Source: Fictibacillus arsenicus (GTDB lineage: Bacteria; Bacillota; Bacilli; Bacillales; Fictibacillaceae). From it: a DNA stretch of 64,000 bases. The stretch spans positions 682,001 to 746,000 of the forward strand of contig NZ_CP016761.1 in the NCBI RefSeq assembly GCF_001642935.1, read 5' to 3'. The translations under genes were made by a program, and so were the position numbers. The notes beneath the pieces are model-generated. The model was not told the DNA's origin and did not search any database. It saw nothing but the letters and a program-made list of their open reading frames with translations. Below, one piece after another: positions 52,885 through 61,780 of this stretch (its first letter is position 1; the number at the start of each line of letters is the position of its first letter).

Positions 52885-53662
52885 CTGTACCACCCGCTTT
52901 ATATTGGTCGCGTTCACTAGTCGGAATATACGTTAACAGCTTTTCTTCTAAAATCTTTGGTGATGTGCCATCTTGAATGGATAATAATCCTTCAATCATA
53001 ATTTCTTTAATCATGACTTCTTTCTTTGATTTGCGTTTTAATTTATTGGCGAATGGATGCCAAAGTACATAACCGGTAAAGATCCCGAACAATGTTGCGA
53101 TGAATGCTGCTGAAATCGCGGAGCCTAGTGCAACGATGTCTGCCATATTGCTTAATGCAGCAACAAGTCCAACAACTGCTCCCAATACACCAAGAGTAGG
53201 AGCATAAGTACCAGCTTGTGTGAAGATTGTGGCGTTAGATGCATGACGTTCTTCCATTGTTTCCAAGTCTTTTAATAGCACATCTTTTATAAATTCAGGA
53301 GGCTGGCCGTCAACAATCATTTTGATTCCTTGCTGTAAAAATGGATCATCTACTTCTTCTGCTTTAGGTTCAAGGGCAAGAAGACCTTCTTTTCTGGCGA
53401 TTGTAGCCCATTCGATAAAGATCGTCACAAGGTCCTTCATATCAATGAGTTTCTGTTCTTGAAAAAGCACTTTAAACAATGCTGGTATTTTTTTTATTTC
53501 ACTCATAGGAAATGCAATTAGAATGGCTGCAGCAGTACCAGCAAAAATAATTAACAGTGCTGCAGGATTGAGTAAAGAAACCGGACTGACACCTTTTAAT
53601 ACCATCCCGACTCCGATTGCAATAATTCCAAGAATAACCCCTATTAAACTTGAGCGATCCAT
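52877..53662 (-). CDS. motA: Flagellar motor stator protein MotA
   Basis: 261 residues, four membrane helices and the conserved cytoplasmic loop with charged residues that contact FliG. Family marks: GVISPVSLLNPAALLIIF-like start region and GTYAPTLGVLGAVVGLVAAL. RBS GTGGGGAA. A sigma-D-like promoter lies upstream. Confidence 0.94.
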   Translation of the reverse strand: MDRSSLIGVILGIIAIGVGMVLKGVSPVSLLNPAALLIIFAGTAAAILIAFPMSEIKKIPALFKVLFQEQKLIDMKDLVTIFIEWATIARKEGLLALEPKAEEVDDPFLQQGIKMIVDGQPPEFIKDVLLKDLETMEERHASNATIFTQAGTYAPTLGVLGAVVGLVAALSNMADIVALGSAISAAFIATLFGIFTGYVLWHPFANKLKRKSKKEVMIKEIMIEGLLSIQDGTSPKILEEKLLTYIPTSERDQYKAGGTVG

Positions 53663-53725
53663 AAGATGTTCCCCACTTTATCTTTTATTTCTGTAGCTAA
53701 TTTCGTGTATGCCAGATATTCTTTT

Positions 53726-53752
53726 ATATCGGAAAGATAAGGGGAAACTTAA
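53726..53752 (-). promoter_or_regulatory. Sigma-D-type promoter of motAB
   Basis: On the minus strand TAAG, 14 bases, then TCCGATAT, against the consensus TAAA-N15-GCCGATAT. It is 64 bases before the motA start. Confidence 0.6.
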
Positions 53753-53790
53753 TGATAAATGATGGAAAAAACACAATCAGGCAATAAATT

Positions 53791-53806
53791 TTAAACAAAT
53801 GTTTAG
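53791..53806. promoter_or_regulatory. Near-match to the TTAAACA-N2-TGTTTAA palindrome
   Basis: TTAAACA-AA-TGTTTAG, 13 of 14 arm bases, intergenic, 84 bases before the TlpA/ResA-like start. Confidence 0.35.
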
Positions 53807-53889
53807 TAAAGCGGCACCTGCAAAAGACAACTGCTGCCTATCTTTGATATGATGAAAGTTGATAAAATGATGTGAAAAGAGGAATTTAG

Positions 53890-54438
53890 TTGAAGCTCAA
53901 GCCTGTTATTCTCACACTTATATTTGCAGGTTTAATTGGTCTTGCATTATATACATCACAAAAAGAAAATGAAGAGGCGAAAAAGCAGACACCAGCTGCA
54001 CAAAATACCGGTTTAAAACCAGGAAGTATGGCGCCTGATTTTACCCTTCATTCACTCGATGGAAAACAAATCTCACTTAAAGAATATAGGGGAAAAAAAG
54101 TAATATTAAATTTCTGGGCAACGTGGTGTCCGCCATGCCGTGAAGAAATGCCTGAGATGCAGAAGTTTTATCAAGATTATAAACAGAAGGATGTAGAGAT
54201 CCTCGCGGTTAACCTGGAATACTCTGAGACAAAACCGGAGAAAGTCAGGGATTTTGTAAAAGAATATGAACTTGCTTTTCCGGTTCCGCTCGATGAAAAA
54301 AACACAACTGGAAAACAGTTCAGAGCGGTCTCAATTCCGACTAGCTATTTTATTGACAAAGAAGGAACCATCACGAAAATGCATATAGGACCGATGGACT
54401 ATGAACTAATGGAGAATGAAATAAAGAAGATGAATTAA
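53890..54438 (+). CDS. Membrane-anchored thioredoxin-like protein, TlpA/ResA family
   Basis: 182 residues from TTG 53890 (AGAGGAAT upstream). One N-terminal membrane anchor (about 4-22), then an outward-facing thioredoxin fold with FWATWCPPCREEMPE; active-site CPPC near residue 79-82 and the cis-Pro in SIPTSYFID. Likely a reductant of extracytoplasmic disulfides, as in cytochrome c maturation (ResA) or spore formation (StoA). Not in a res operon here. Confidence 0.88.
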   Translation: MKLKPVILTLIFAGLIGLALYTSQKENEEAKKQTPAAQNTGLKPGSMAPDFTLHSLDGKQISLKEYRGKKVILNFWATWCPPCREEMPEMQKFYQDYKQKDVEILAVNLEYSETKPEKVRDFVKEYELAFPVPLDEKNTTGKQFRAVSIPTSYFIDKEGTITKMHIGPMDYELMENEIKKMN

Positions 54439-54494
54439 ATGAAGTGATGTTTAAAACCTTTGTCGAATAGTGACATAGGTTTTTTATTTGATTT

Positions 54495-54690
54495 TAGGAG
54501 TTGTTGATTTCCGCTCCAGGATGCTCGCTTTCCGCGGGGCGTGCGGTGAGCCACCTAGGCTCTATAAGCCTGCCGGGGTCTCACCTGTCCCGCTAATCCC
54601 CAGGAGTCTCGCACCTTGCGCTCCAATCACCTAGTCAGAGAAGCGTACTCCACAAAAAATATTCCAAAGCAACAATCTTTTAGAAATAAG
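54495..54690 (+). repeat. Interspersed repeat, forward copy
   Basis: Canonical ends. The inner hairpin reads AGGCT-CTATA-AGCCT where others have GGCGC/GCGCC-type sequence. It occupies most of the gap before the PAS kinase. Confidence 0.85.
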
Positions 54691-54790
54691 CCATTTTAAT
54701 TGTTAAAGTTTCAATTAAAAAAGTAATTCTAAAGACCCGTATCCTCTTTCTGAAAAAATGGGAAAGTTGACCAATAGGGAAGATGTTCTT

Positions 54791-54799
54791 TTTGTCGAA
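54791..54799. promoter_or_regulatory. Possible Spo0A box upstream of the PAS kinase
   Basis: TTTGTCGAA matches the TGTCGAA core. It is 90 bases before the chosen start. A second TGTCGAA at 54461 falls in a terminator, so chance is possible. Confidence 0.35.
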
Positions 54800-54888
54800 T
54801 TTAGGTATTAGTGGAACTTACTGATTGTCAGGACTATTGATTGCAATTAAAGCCCGTAACAGATTATGTAAGAGAAGGGGACTGCTTA

Positions 54889-56301
54889 ATGAACAAGCAA
54901 TATGAAGAAATTGATATAAAACGTATTGCAGATTTTCAAAGTACACTTTCACATTGCCCCATCCATCTATTTGGACTGAAAAGAGAAGACAAAGGTGATT
55001 ATATATTTACTCATTCTTCTGGTGCGATGTATGATGCTCTTGGAGTTTCCGATAAACCAGTACCCGGGACCAAGCTTTATGAACTGCATTCAAAAGAACT
55101 AGTATCAAGCTGGACGCCTCAAATAGAAAAAGCTTTCTCAGGAGAAACGCAGACAGCAGATATAGAAGTAGCAGCTCATACAGTCCGCACTACATTGTAT
55201 CCTGTTTCAGGTGAGAATCGAGTTATTGGCACTTCTTACATGGTATCTTTAAGAGATCAGTCTGAGAGTATTCGTGATAATAAATTTAAACAGTTGTTTA
55301 ATCATGCACTTGAGGCAATTATTTTATGCCGTTCAAATATGGAAATCGCAGAAGTAAACGAAAGAGCTTGTGAGTTATTGGAACTATCCAGAGAAGAATT
55401 GATAGGAAAGAATGCCGAGACCTTTTTTATGGAGAATGGCAGAGATGTTATCCAAAAAAAATGGGGAGAGGTTATGCACGGCAAAAAAATCTCAGGGGAG
55501 TTTCGGTATAGAACGCCTGGAGGTTATTTTAAAGAGATAGAATACTCTTGTGAAAAAGATATGGTCGATTTTTTGCATGTGACGATTCTTAAAGACGTTA
55601 CAGATCAAAAATTAACAGAACAAAAACTCTTGAAAGCAGAAACACTAAATGTTGTGGGAGAACTTGCGGCAGGGGTGGCTCATGAGATTCGTAATCCATT
55701 AACTTCCTTAAAGGGATTTGTTCAGCTTATCCAAAATCAAACGGATGATTTTAATCAGTATTTATCCATTATTTTATCTGAGGTTGATAGGATTGAACAT
55801 ATCATCAAGGAATTTTTGGTTTTATCCAAAAGCAATTCACAAAACTTTGAATTGACTTGTATTAAGGCGATTATAAAAGATACAGTTGATCTATTGAACA
55901 CACAGGCCATAATGAAGAACATCGAGATCTTAACTGAATTCGAAGATGGAATCCCGCTTTTATTTTGTGATTCAATGCAATTAAAACAAGTTTTTATCAA
56001 CTTTATTAAAAACGCAATTGAAGCTTCTTCGATAGGGAATAAAGTAGATGTGACAATAAAGATGTGCCCGGATTCAGAATATGTTCAGATAAAAATATGT
56101 GATTACGGATGCGGTATGGAAGAATCGGTTTTAAAAAAGATCGGAAAACCCTTTTTCACAACTAAGGATGAAGGAACAGGGCTAGGTTTAATGGTCAGCA
56201 ATAACATTATTAAACATCATAACGGCAAGCTTGATGTGCAGAGCGAAAAAGGGATCGGAACAAAATTTATTATCTCTTTGCCTATAAATCAGCAAAATTA
56301 A
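54889..56301 (+). CDS. PAS-domain sensor histidine kinase, sporulation-kinase-like
   Basis: 470 residues from ATG 54889 (AGAAGGGGA upstream); the frame also allows TTG 54841. No membrane helix, so soluble. Two PAS-like segments (about 10-120 and 135-250), HisKA with AAGVAHEIRNPLTSLKGFVQ, then HATPase with FINFIKNAIEA, CDYGCGM and GTGLGLM. No adjacent response regulator. The layout resembles KinA/KinE-type phosphorelay kinases. Confidence 0.87.
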   Translation: MNKQYEEIDIKRIADFQSTLSHCPIHLFGLKREDKGDYIFTHSSGAMYDALGVSDKPVPGTKLYELHSKELVSSWTPQIEKAFSGETQTADIEVAAHTVRTTLYPVSGENRVIGTSYMVSLRDQSESIRDNKFKQLFNHALEAIILCRSNMEIAEVNERACELLELSREELIGKNAETFFMENGRDVIQKKWGEVMHGKKISGEFRYRTPGGYFKEIEYSCEKDMVDFLHVTILKDVTDQKLTEQKLLKAETLNVVGELAAGVAHEIRNPLTSLKGFVQLIQNQTDDFNQYLSIILSEVDRIEHIIKEFLVLSKSNSQNFELTCIKAIIKDTVDLLNTQAIMKNIEILTEFEDGIPLLFCDSMQLKQVFINFIKNAIEASSIGNKVDVTIKMCPDSEYVQIKICDYGCGMEESVLKKIGKPFFTTKDEGTGLGLMVSNNIIKHHNGKLDVQSEKGIGTKFIISLPINQQN

Positions 56302-56332
56302 AAAGCTTTCCCGAATCGGGAAAGCTTTTTGT
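56300..56332. terminator. Bidirectional terminator
   Basis: AAAAAGCTTTCCCG-AAT-CGGGAAAGCTTTTT between the convergent kinase and CAP-protein genes. Confidence 0.9.
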
Positions 56333-56343
56333 ATCAGAGTATA

Positions 56344-56985
56344 TTACCCTTTGAATAATTGAACGAACATTTTACCATATTGTCCACCGTCAACTACACC
56401 GATACCAACGTTTGTGTAGTCAGATTTTAAGATGTTTTCACGGTGACCTTGAGAGTTCATTAAGCTAGTGTGAGCACCATCAACAGAAGAGTTTCCTGCT
56501 AGGTTTTCGCCAGCTGTCTTATATTCCACACCAAACTGCTTCAACATATCAAATGGAGAACCATAAGTAGGTGAGTTGTGATCGAAATAGTTGTTGTCGA
56601 TCATGTCTTTTGCTTTAACACGAGCTACTTTTGTTAATTCTGGATCAGCTTTTAATGCTGGTAAACCTTGCTTTTCACGTTCTTGGTTTACAAGATTAAG
56701 CATTTGCTGCTCATCTGCAGTAAGTTCTGCACTTGTTTCAGCTTTTGGTGCTTCTTCAGCTGGAGCTTTAGTCTGCTCTTGCTGAGGTGCTGGAGCCGGA
56801 GCTGGAGCCGGTGCCGGAGCCGGTGCAGCTTGTTGCTCTTGTTGTTGTGGAGCTGGTGCAGCTTGTGCTTGCTGCTGATTATTATTTAAAGAAGCAAATG
56901 GGCATGTAGATGCCGCTTCTGAGATTCCTGCGTTTGCGCCGAATAGGGAAGCGCCCAATACTGATGCTACTACTAATTTTTTCAT
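56344..56985 (-). CDS. Secreted CAP-domain protein, YkwD-like
   Basis: 213 residues: signal peptide (about 1-25, ending GISEAAS), a Gln/Ala/Pro-rich linker with an uninterrupted Ala-Pro stretch (about 45-75), and a CAP/SCP domain (about 90-213) with NQEREKQGLPALK, DHNSPTYGSPFDML, GENLAG and GHRENIL. The His and Glu of the CAP cavity are present. Similar to YkwD/YlbC proteins of bacilli, found in spores or wall; function unknown. Confidence 0.9.
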   Translation of the reverse strand: MKKLVVASVLGASLFGANAGISEAASTCPFASLNNNQQQAQAAPAPQQQEQQAAPAPAPAPAPAPAPQQEQTKAPAEEAPKAETSAELTADEQQMLNLVNQEREKQGLPALKADPELTKVARVKAKDMIDNNYFDHNSPTYGSPFDMLKQFGVEYKTAGENLAGNSSVDGAHTSLMNSQGHRENILKSDYTNVGIGVVDGGQYGKMFVQLFKG

Positions 56986-57074
56986 AAGATGTTTCCCCTC
57001 CTAATAAATTATCTTACGTGTACATGTTTCGGGACTTTTGTAGGAGGGCTGGGGGTCTGGAATTATGTACCAGT

Positions 57075-57614
57075 TTATTTGACCCACAAGTTGGTTACAT
57101 CATTATTTTGAACATCAATCATGAATACATCAGGGTTATTTAAGAGTTCCCATTCTTTAAATCCAAAGGACGGCTCGTATAAATTAATTAATAAACTCAT
57201 TAAGTTTCCATGTGTTACAAGCAATACAGAATTATGGCCGGCATCCTTTAGTTCATGTATGAGTGACTGAATTCTCTGTTTTGCTTCAAATGTAGATTCT
57301 CCGCCAGGAAACTTTAAATGTTCTTCATTATATGTCCGTTTTAAATGAGATCTCCAATCCCAATCTGGATCTGTTTGAGTGGAAAGGATACGCTCGGATA
57401 ACCGGTCATCCGTTTTAATTTTGGTATGAGTTAATTCGGCGTATGGTTTTATGGTATCTGCAGCTCTCTTGAAAGGACTCGATATTACACAGTCGAATTG
57501 ATATCCTTTAAGAAAACGTGCAAGTTCCTTTGCTTGCTGCAAGCCTTCTTCCGTTAATGGCGCTTCAATTTCTTGTCCTGTTGCCTTACAATGTCTAACA
57601 GCTATAATTTTCAT
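57075..57614 (-). CDS. Histidine phosphatase family protein
   Basis: 179 residues. The N-terminal motif is VRHCKATGQ, so the usual RHG is RHC. Second catalytic His in LVTHGNLMSLL, with SSPFKRAADT between. Phosphoglycerate-mutase-like fold; substrates range from phosphosugars to small phosphates. Ends near the CAP gene but is separately transcribed. Confidence 0.88.
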   Translation of the reverse strand: MKIIAVRHCKATGQEIEAPLTEEGLQQAKELARFLKGYQFDCVISSPFKRAADTIKPYAELTHTKIKTDDRLSERILSTQTDPDWDWRSHLKRTYNEEHLKFPGGESTFEAKQRIQSLIHELKDAGHNSVLLVTHGNLMSLLINLYEPSFGFKEWELLNNPDVFMIDVQNNDVTNLWVK

Positions 57615-57654
57615 TACATATCCTCACTTATATAGATGTTGTTTTTTTGGGGGG

Positions 57655-57930
57655 CTGTTTGGCAATCTTTGTTGCTCTTGTAAGTGGTTGATTTCCGCTG
57701 CAGGATGAAAAAAGCCACAATCTTTTGGATAGGCTCATTTCAACATTTTTTGTTGAGTAGGATTCTTTGACTAGTTGATGAGAGAGCAAGGTGCGAGACT
57801 CCTACGGGATTAGCGGGACAGGTGAGACTCCTAATGGCGCAAAGCGCGAGGTGGCTCACCGCACGCCCCGTGGAAAGCGAGCATCCTGGAGCGGAAATCA
57901 ACATCTACAAAGGGCAACATTGATTACGAA
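57655..57930 (-). repeat. Interspersed repeat, broken forward end plus complete reverse copy
   Basis: 57670-57707 is the left end of a forward copy, cut after GCAGGATG. From about 57719 a reverse copy runs to 57930, with core 57775-57905 (GCAAGGTGCGAGACTCCT ... GCGGAAATCAAC). A copy seems to have landed in, or recombined with, an older one. Confidence 0.82.
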
Positions 57931-58026
57931 AACAGCCTTTGGATAAGACCCTTATTTTTTCATTCGAGACGTTAAACCTGATTCCTTCCCGAATACTATA
58001 ATGGTGAAAGACGAAGGGAGATTGTT

Positions 58027-58665
58027 ATGTATCCTGAATTAAATCATTTTAAACAAATGAAAAAAGAATACGATGATGCTATAGCCCGTGCACAAGAAAA
58101 GTGGCAGCAGCTGAATAAACAGAAAGAATGGGCTTCTACTGAATATGAAGGTTTATTGAATGAGTATGGTGCAAGGAATACAAAAGTTACGATGGAACAT
58201 TTAACGGAAGCAAAAAAAAGTTATCTTGCAGCGATGGAAAAAGAACGTGAGGCCATGGATCATTTAGATGAGTTAAAAGAGAATAGAGATGACAGGCTTT
58301 CAGAATACATAAAAACGGTTTACACATCCCGAGATCGTGAGCTCGATGCTGCGAAAGGCAGTATGGAGAAAAAAATCGATCAATTAGAACGGCTGAAGGC
58401 GGAGTACTTAATGATGGTTCAGCAGATTCAAGAAATCCATGCATATCGAATTTCAGTTGAGAAGGAAACAAATGAGGCGGTCAACAGCTATCATCATTCC
58501 TATGAACCAAAAGAAATCTTGCCGCTATACCCTGCACTGGCACGTTTGGAGATTCCTTTATCAGATATTCAGTATGTATTCCAAAAAGGAGAGCTTCCCG
58601 GCCACTTAAATAAATATCTGCAATTTAACGAAACACGCTCTCCATTTTCAATAAAAAAGCCATAA
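58027..58665 (+). CDS. Coiled-coil protein of unknown function
   Basis: 212 residues, strongly charged, almost wholly helical up to about residue 160 with heptad-like spacing of Leu and Met (MEKKIDQLERLKAEYLMMV). The last 50 residues are a different, Pro-containing segment (EILPLYPALARLEIPLSDIQ). No signal peptide or membrane helix. RBS GAAGGGAG. I do not recognise the family. Flanked by the repeat cluster and a structured noncoding region. Confidence 0.8.
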   Translation: MYPELNHFKQMKKEYDDAIARAQEKWQQLNKQKEWASTEYEGLLNEYGARNTKVTMEHLTEAKKSYLAAMEKEREAMDHLDELKENRDDRLSEYIKTVYTSRDRELDAAKGSMEKKIDQLERLKAEYLMMVQQIQEIHAYRISVEKETNEAVNSYHHSYEPKEILPLYPALARLEIPLSDIQYVFQKGELPGHLNKYLQFNETRSPFSIKKP

Positions 58666-58840
58666 TCCTAAAAAAGGATTATGGTAAAGAAAACCGAACG
58701 CATGATGAAGAAATGGGGGTAGGGAATTGCTCTGCTGACTTCTTGTCAGCAGGAGAGATTTGTATCTCACAATCCTACTATATGTCCTGAAGATACAAAT
58801 GGTATGGACAAGTGCCATGGGCATTCATGTATTTTTTACT
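58658..58840 (+). other. Structured intergenic region, possible RNA element
   Basis: Three hairpins: CATAATCC/GGATTATG at the stop of the coiled-coil gene; CTGCTGAC-TTCTT-GTCAGCAG at 58732-58752; and a 10-bp pair ATTTGTATCT (58758-58767) with AGATACAAAT (58791-58800) that competes with a local GAGAT-TTGT-ATCTC hairpin (58755-58768). A TGCC-ATG-GGCA hairpin and a T run end it near 58836. No open frame with an RBS lies inside. Confidence 0.45.
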
Positions 58841-58844
58841 TCAT

Positions 58845-58897
58845 TAAAAAAAGCCGGCTCATTTAGGATGGAAATCCTCCTGTGCCAGCTTATTTTT
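58845..58897 (-). terminator. Terminator after the epimerase gene (minus strand)
   Basis: AAGCTGGC pairs with GCCGGCTT around an inner AGGATTTC-type hairpin; T run on the minus strand. Confidence 0.8.
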
Positions 58898-59887
58898 TTA
58901 CTCCACTTTTTGCTTCCACTTCTTCAGTAAGGTGGCCTCTTTATCAGGATGTAACCCGGCTTTCCATTGGTCAGAATCTATATCTCTTGATCGTGACCAA
59001 GCAGCTGTATCCTGAATAGTTTCTTCCATTGGACGAAAAACGAGTCCTTTATTTATGGCTTTAGAGTCATCAGCGTAATCAAGTCCCCGATATTCCTCAC
59101 TTGCGATCCAAAGGGGCATCTCAACCCATTCTCCTACTTTTTCTTCCAATAAAAAAGATTCTGGAACAGGCACAATGCTTGCATCGTTTTGATCAGTGAT
59201 ACACTTTTGAACGAAATGATTAAAGTTATAACAACCGCCAACCGCTTGATACACACCATTTTCCTGATTTTCTGCCATACGTACTGTCCAATCCGCCAAA
59301 TCTCGTGCATCTATAAAACGAATTGTCGGATCTTTCATTTCTGGTACAAGAATTTCTCCGCCGCGCGTCCCCCTGTGTGGCCAATAGGTAAAGCGGTCGG
59401 TATAATCATGAGGACCAACAATCAATCCAGGACGAATGATCAATGCATTTTCGCCAAATACGTTTAGGACTTCTTTTTCGCAAGCAGCTTTCAATGCCCC
59501 ATAATTTTCACCCATTTCAGTTGTGTCCGGATCTTTTAGGACAGCTGTTTTAGCTTCTTCTGTTAAATAACGGACAGATTGATCTTCATATACGGATACA
59601 GATGACACAAATATATAAGAAGAAACATTGTGATGAAGTGCTTCTGCAGTTTTCCTTACTTGTCTCGGAAAATACCCGCAAGTATCTAGTACTGCGTCCC
59701 AGTTTTTATTTTCTAGAAGGGAAAGATCGTGTTCACGGTCTCCGATAATTTCTTCTACTCCTTGAAAAAAACCAGGGGCTGCGGTTTTTCCTCTATGAAA
59801 CAAAGTGACTTCATGTTTATTTTTTAAAAAAGATTCCGCCAAGTGCCTGCCTAAAAAACGTGTTCCGCCAATGATCAATACTTTCAT
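58898..59887 (-). CDS. NAD-dependent epimerase/dehydratase family protein
   Basis: 329 residues from ATG 59887 (GGCGGTG upstream). Extended SDR: IIGGTRFLGRHLAESF, catalytic ENYGALKAACE with Tyr and Lys, and IIRPGLIVGPHDYTDRF. Resembles isoflavone-reductase-like and plastid RNA-binding-type epimerases of bacilli. Substrate unknown. It follows the MFS gene by 12 bases, so it lies in the regulator-pump operon. Confidence 0.87.
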   Translation of the reverse strand: MKVLIIGGTRFLGRHLAESFLKNKHEVTLFHRGKTAAPGFFQGVEEIIGDREHDLSLLENKNWDAVLDTCGYFPRQVRKTAEALHHNVSSYIFVSSVSVYEDQSVRYLTEEAKTAVLKDPDTTEMGENYGALKAACEKEVLNVFGENALIIRPGLIVGPHDYTDRFTYWPHRGTRGGEILVPEMKDPTIRFIDARDLADWTVRMAENQENGVYQAVGGCYNFNHFVQKCITDQNDASIVPVPESFLLEEKVGEWVEMPLWIASEEYRGLDYADDSKAINKGLVFRPMEETIQDTAAWSRSRDIDSDQWKAGLHPDKEATLLKKWKQKVE

Positions 59888-59899
59888 CAAGTACACCGC

Positions 59900-61144
59900 C
59901 TATTCCATTTTTCTTAATGCAGGAAGTTTCCACATGATTATCGTGTTAACAATAATTAAAGAGAGTGCTCCGCCAGCCATAATGTTATCAATTGTAAAAC
60001 CGTATGAGATCAGCATGGAAGTAACAGCTAGAGATAAGGGGGCAAGCCCCATGCTTGCCATAGTTAAAAGTCCCATCAGCCTTCCAAGCAGCTTTTTATC
60101 TACAGAAGACTGAACCGCTGAGATGAGAGGAATATTGGTCGCAGGGAAGGTAACCCCGATAAAAAAGATCGCCATCATACAAACATATAGTGAAGAGCTC
60201 TGGCTAAACCAGAAAAAGAAAATGTTCATTGTAAACAAAGAGAAGGTAACCATTAAGCCTCTTCTTTTTTTGATGTTAAGAATACCGATAATAACTGAAC
60301 TGATGAGCATCCCTGCAGCCATAGAGCCTTCAATGAAACTAAAATCAAGTGCACTGCCGTCGAGGATATTCTTAACGAAAATAGGAAGCCCCATCATTAA
60401 CGGACCTACAACAAAAACGTTAAGAAAGATGGTGCTTAAAAATAAAGCTTTTAGAAAAGAAGACTGTTTTACAACATCGATTCCTTCCATAATGGACTGC
60501 CACATACCTGGCTTCTTTGTTCCTGAACTTTCAGAAGCGGGAATATTTAATAAATAGGCAAGGATCGCTGAGATCAGTAACATGACTGCTGGTACACCAA
60601 AGGAGAGCATATAGCCGCCGCTTGAGGCAACGAGCAATCCGCCGATCATCGGTCCAAGTATAAGCGAGCTTTGCTGTGTAGTTTGGATTACCGAATTAGC
60701 ACGTGTTAACTGAGAGTTATCAACGACATTTGGCAGCAGGGAGCCATTTGCCGGCCATACAAAAGCATCCAAGGCACCGAATAGAAAACCGAAAATGATA
60801 AAAGACAAGAGGGATAGATGCCCTGTTGCCAGCATGACGAGCAGACTGCACAGCACAATCGTTCTTAGAAAATTTGCTGCGTATAAGATTTTTGTCCTGC
60901 TGATCCTATCTGCTAAAACACCTCCGATCGCCATAAATAAAATACGAGGTACGTTTGCAGCTATAAAAACGATTCCCAATGATGCTTCTTTATCAAGAGT
61001 TTTAACTACGTACCAGCTTTGTGAAAATTGAAAAATTGCGATAGAGAAAGAAGAACAAATGGTTATTGCCCAAATAAACAAAAAGGAACGCTGTTTAAAA
61101 AGCGATTCTAATTTATGTTCAGCTAATGCAGTGGCTTGTGCCAT
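59900..61144 (-). CDS. MFS exporter (EntS/MFS_3-like)
   Basis: 414 residues from ATG 61144, just after the regulator stop (a TTG at 61153 is in frame). Twelve membrane helices; loop motif GGVLADRISRTKIL between helices 2 and 3 is the MFS signature, and LGPMIGGLLVASSGG lies in helix 5, as in drug exporters. Immediately downstream of an ArsR-type regulator that probably controls it. Drug or metabolite efflux likely. Confidence 0.88.
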   Translation of the reverse strand: MAQATALAEHKLESLFKQRSFLFIWAITICSSFSIAIFQFSQSWYVVKTLDKEASLGIVFIAANVPRILFMAIGGVLADRISRTKILYAANFLRTIVLCSLLVMLATGHLSLLSFIIFGFLFGALDAFVWPANGSLLPNVVDNSQLTRANSVIQTTQQSSLILGPMIGGLLVASSGGYMLSFGVPAVMLLISAILAYLLNIPASESSGTKKPGMWQSIMEGIDVVKQSSFLKALFLSTIFLNVFVVGPLMMGLPIFVKNILDGSALDFSFIEGSMAAGMLISSVIIGILNIKKRRGLMVTFSLFTMNIFFFWFSQSSSLYVCMMAIFFIGVTFPATNIPLISAVQSSVDKKLLGRLMGLLTMASMGLAPLSLAVTSMLISYGFTIDNIMAGGALSLIIVNTIIMWKLPALRKME

Positions 61145-61145
61145 C

Positions 61146-61742
61146 TCAATCAATCTCCTCTTCTGGGTAAGGTGTATCTTTTAATGGAAACGAAAGCATG
61201 AAGTAGTGGTACATTTCACCTTCTTCCTGTTCATTCTTTTTAAATTCCGAAATTAGCTCTGAAATTTCTTTTGCTTTTTCATGAAGCTGTTTTACTTGAT
61301 CCGGAGAGAGCTTAACGTGCCTATATCCAAATTTGAGTGGAGAATCGGTGTACGCTAGAACTTCAGGATCCAGCTTTCTAATCATAGATTTTGTTTTATC
61401 CAATGAAACGAGAATATTCTCCTTTAATGCATCAGAAAGTTCATCTTTTACAGCATTACGCTGATCAGGCAGGATTTCCGTAATTGAAAAAGATTGAGCG
61501 ACAGGTCTGTAGAACTTTTGTATAATTCCATTCTTTTCTTCGGTTCTTTCCACAATTAATAAGCCAACGCGTTCCATCTCTTTCAGATGATAATGAATCT
61601 TTGGAGCAGGTATTTCCAGGATATCGGCAAGCATTTTGCCGGTCTTTGCCTCGTCAAGTATCTCCCAAAGAATTTTAATGCGCAGCGGATCACTGATTAC
61701 CTTTAATTGTTCGATCTCACGAATGTGATATATTTCTTGCAT
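61146..61742 (-). CDS. ArsR-type winged-helix regulator of the MFS operon
   Basis: 198 residues from ATG 61742 (AGGAG upstream). Winged helix at about 10-80: LKVISDPLRIKILWEILDE, then LEIPAPKIHYHLKEMERVGL. The longer C-terminal part (about 90-198) is helical and may bind effector or dimerise. No metal-site Cys pair. A strong palindrome overlaps its upstream region, so it probably represses itself and the pump. Confidence 0.87.
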   Translation of the reverse strand: MQEIYHIREIEQLKVISDPLRIKILWEILDEAKTGKMLADILEIPAPKIHYHLKEMERVGLLIVERTEEKNGIIQKFYRPVAQSFSITEILPDQRNAVKDELSDALKENILVSLDKTKSMIRKLDPEVLAYTDSPLKFGYRHVKLSPDQVKQLHEKAKEISELISEFKKNEQEEGEMYHYFMLSFPLKDTPYPEEEID

Positions 61743-61758
61743 GTTTAACACTCCTAAA

Positions 61759-61780
61759 ACGTTCAAATATATTTGAATGT
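61759..61780. promoter_or_regulatory. Operator palindrome of the ArsR-type regulator
   Basis: Central 16 bp TTCAAATATATTTGAA is perfect; it extends to 22 bp with one mismatch. A half-site TTCAAAT recurs at 61840 near the divergent MarR promoter. Confidence 0.7.

Noticed and set aside
54461-54467. Spo0A box (TGTCGAA)
   Set aside because: It falls inside a 3' hairpin after the TlpA-like gene, far from any promoter, and is probably chance.
55286-55301. Third exact TTAAACA-N2-TGTTTAA palindrome
   Set aside because: It is inside the PAS-kinase coding region, where the Phe-Lys-Gln-Leu-Phe-Asn codons produce it; not counted as an operator.
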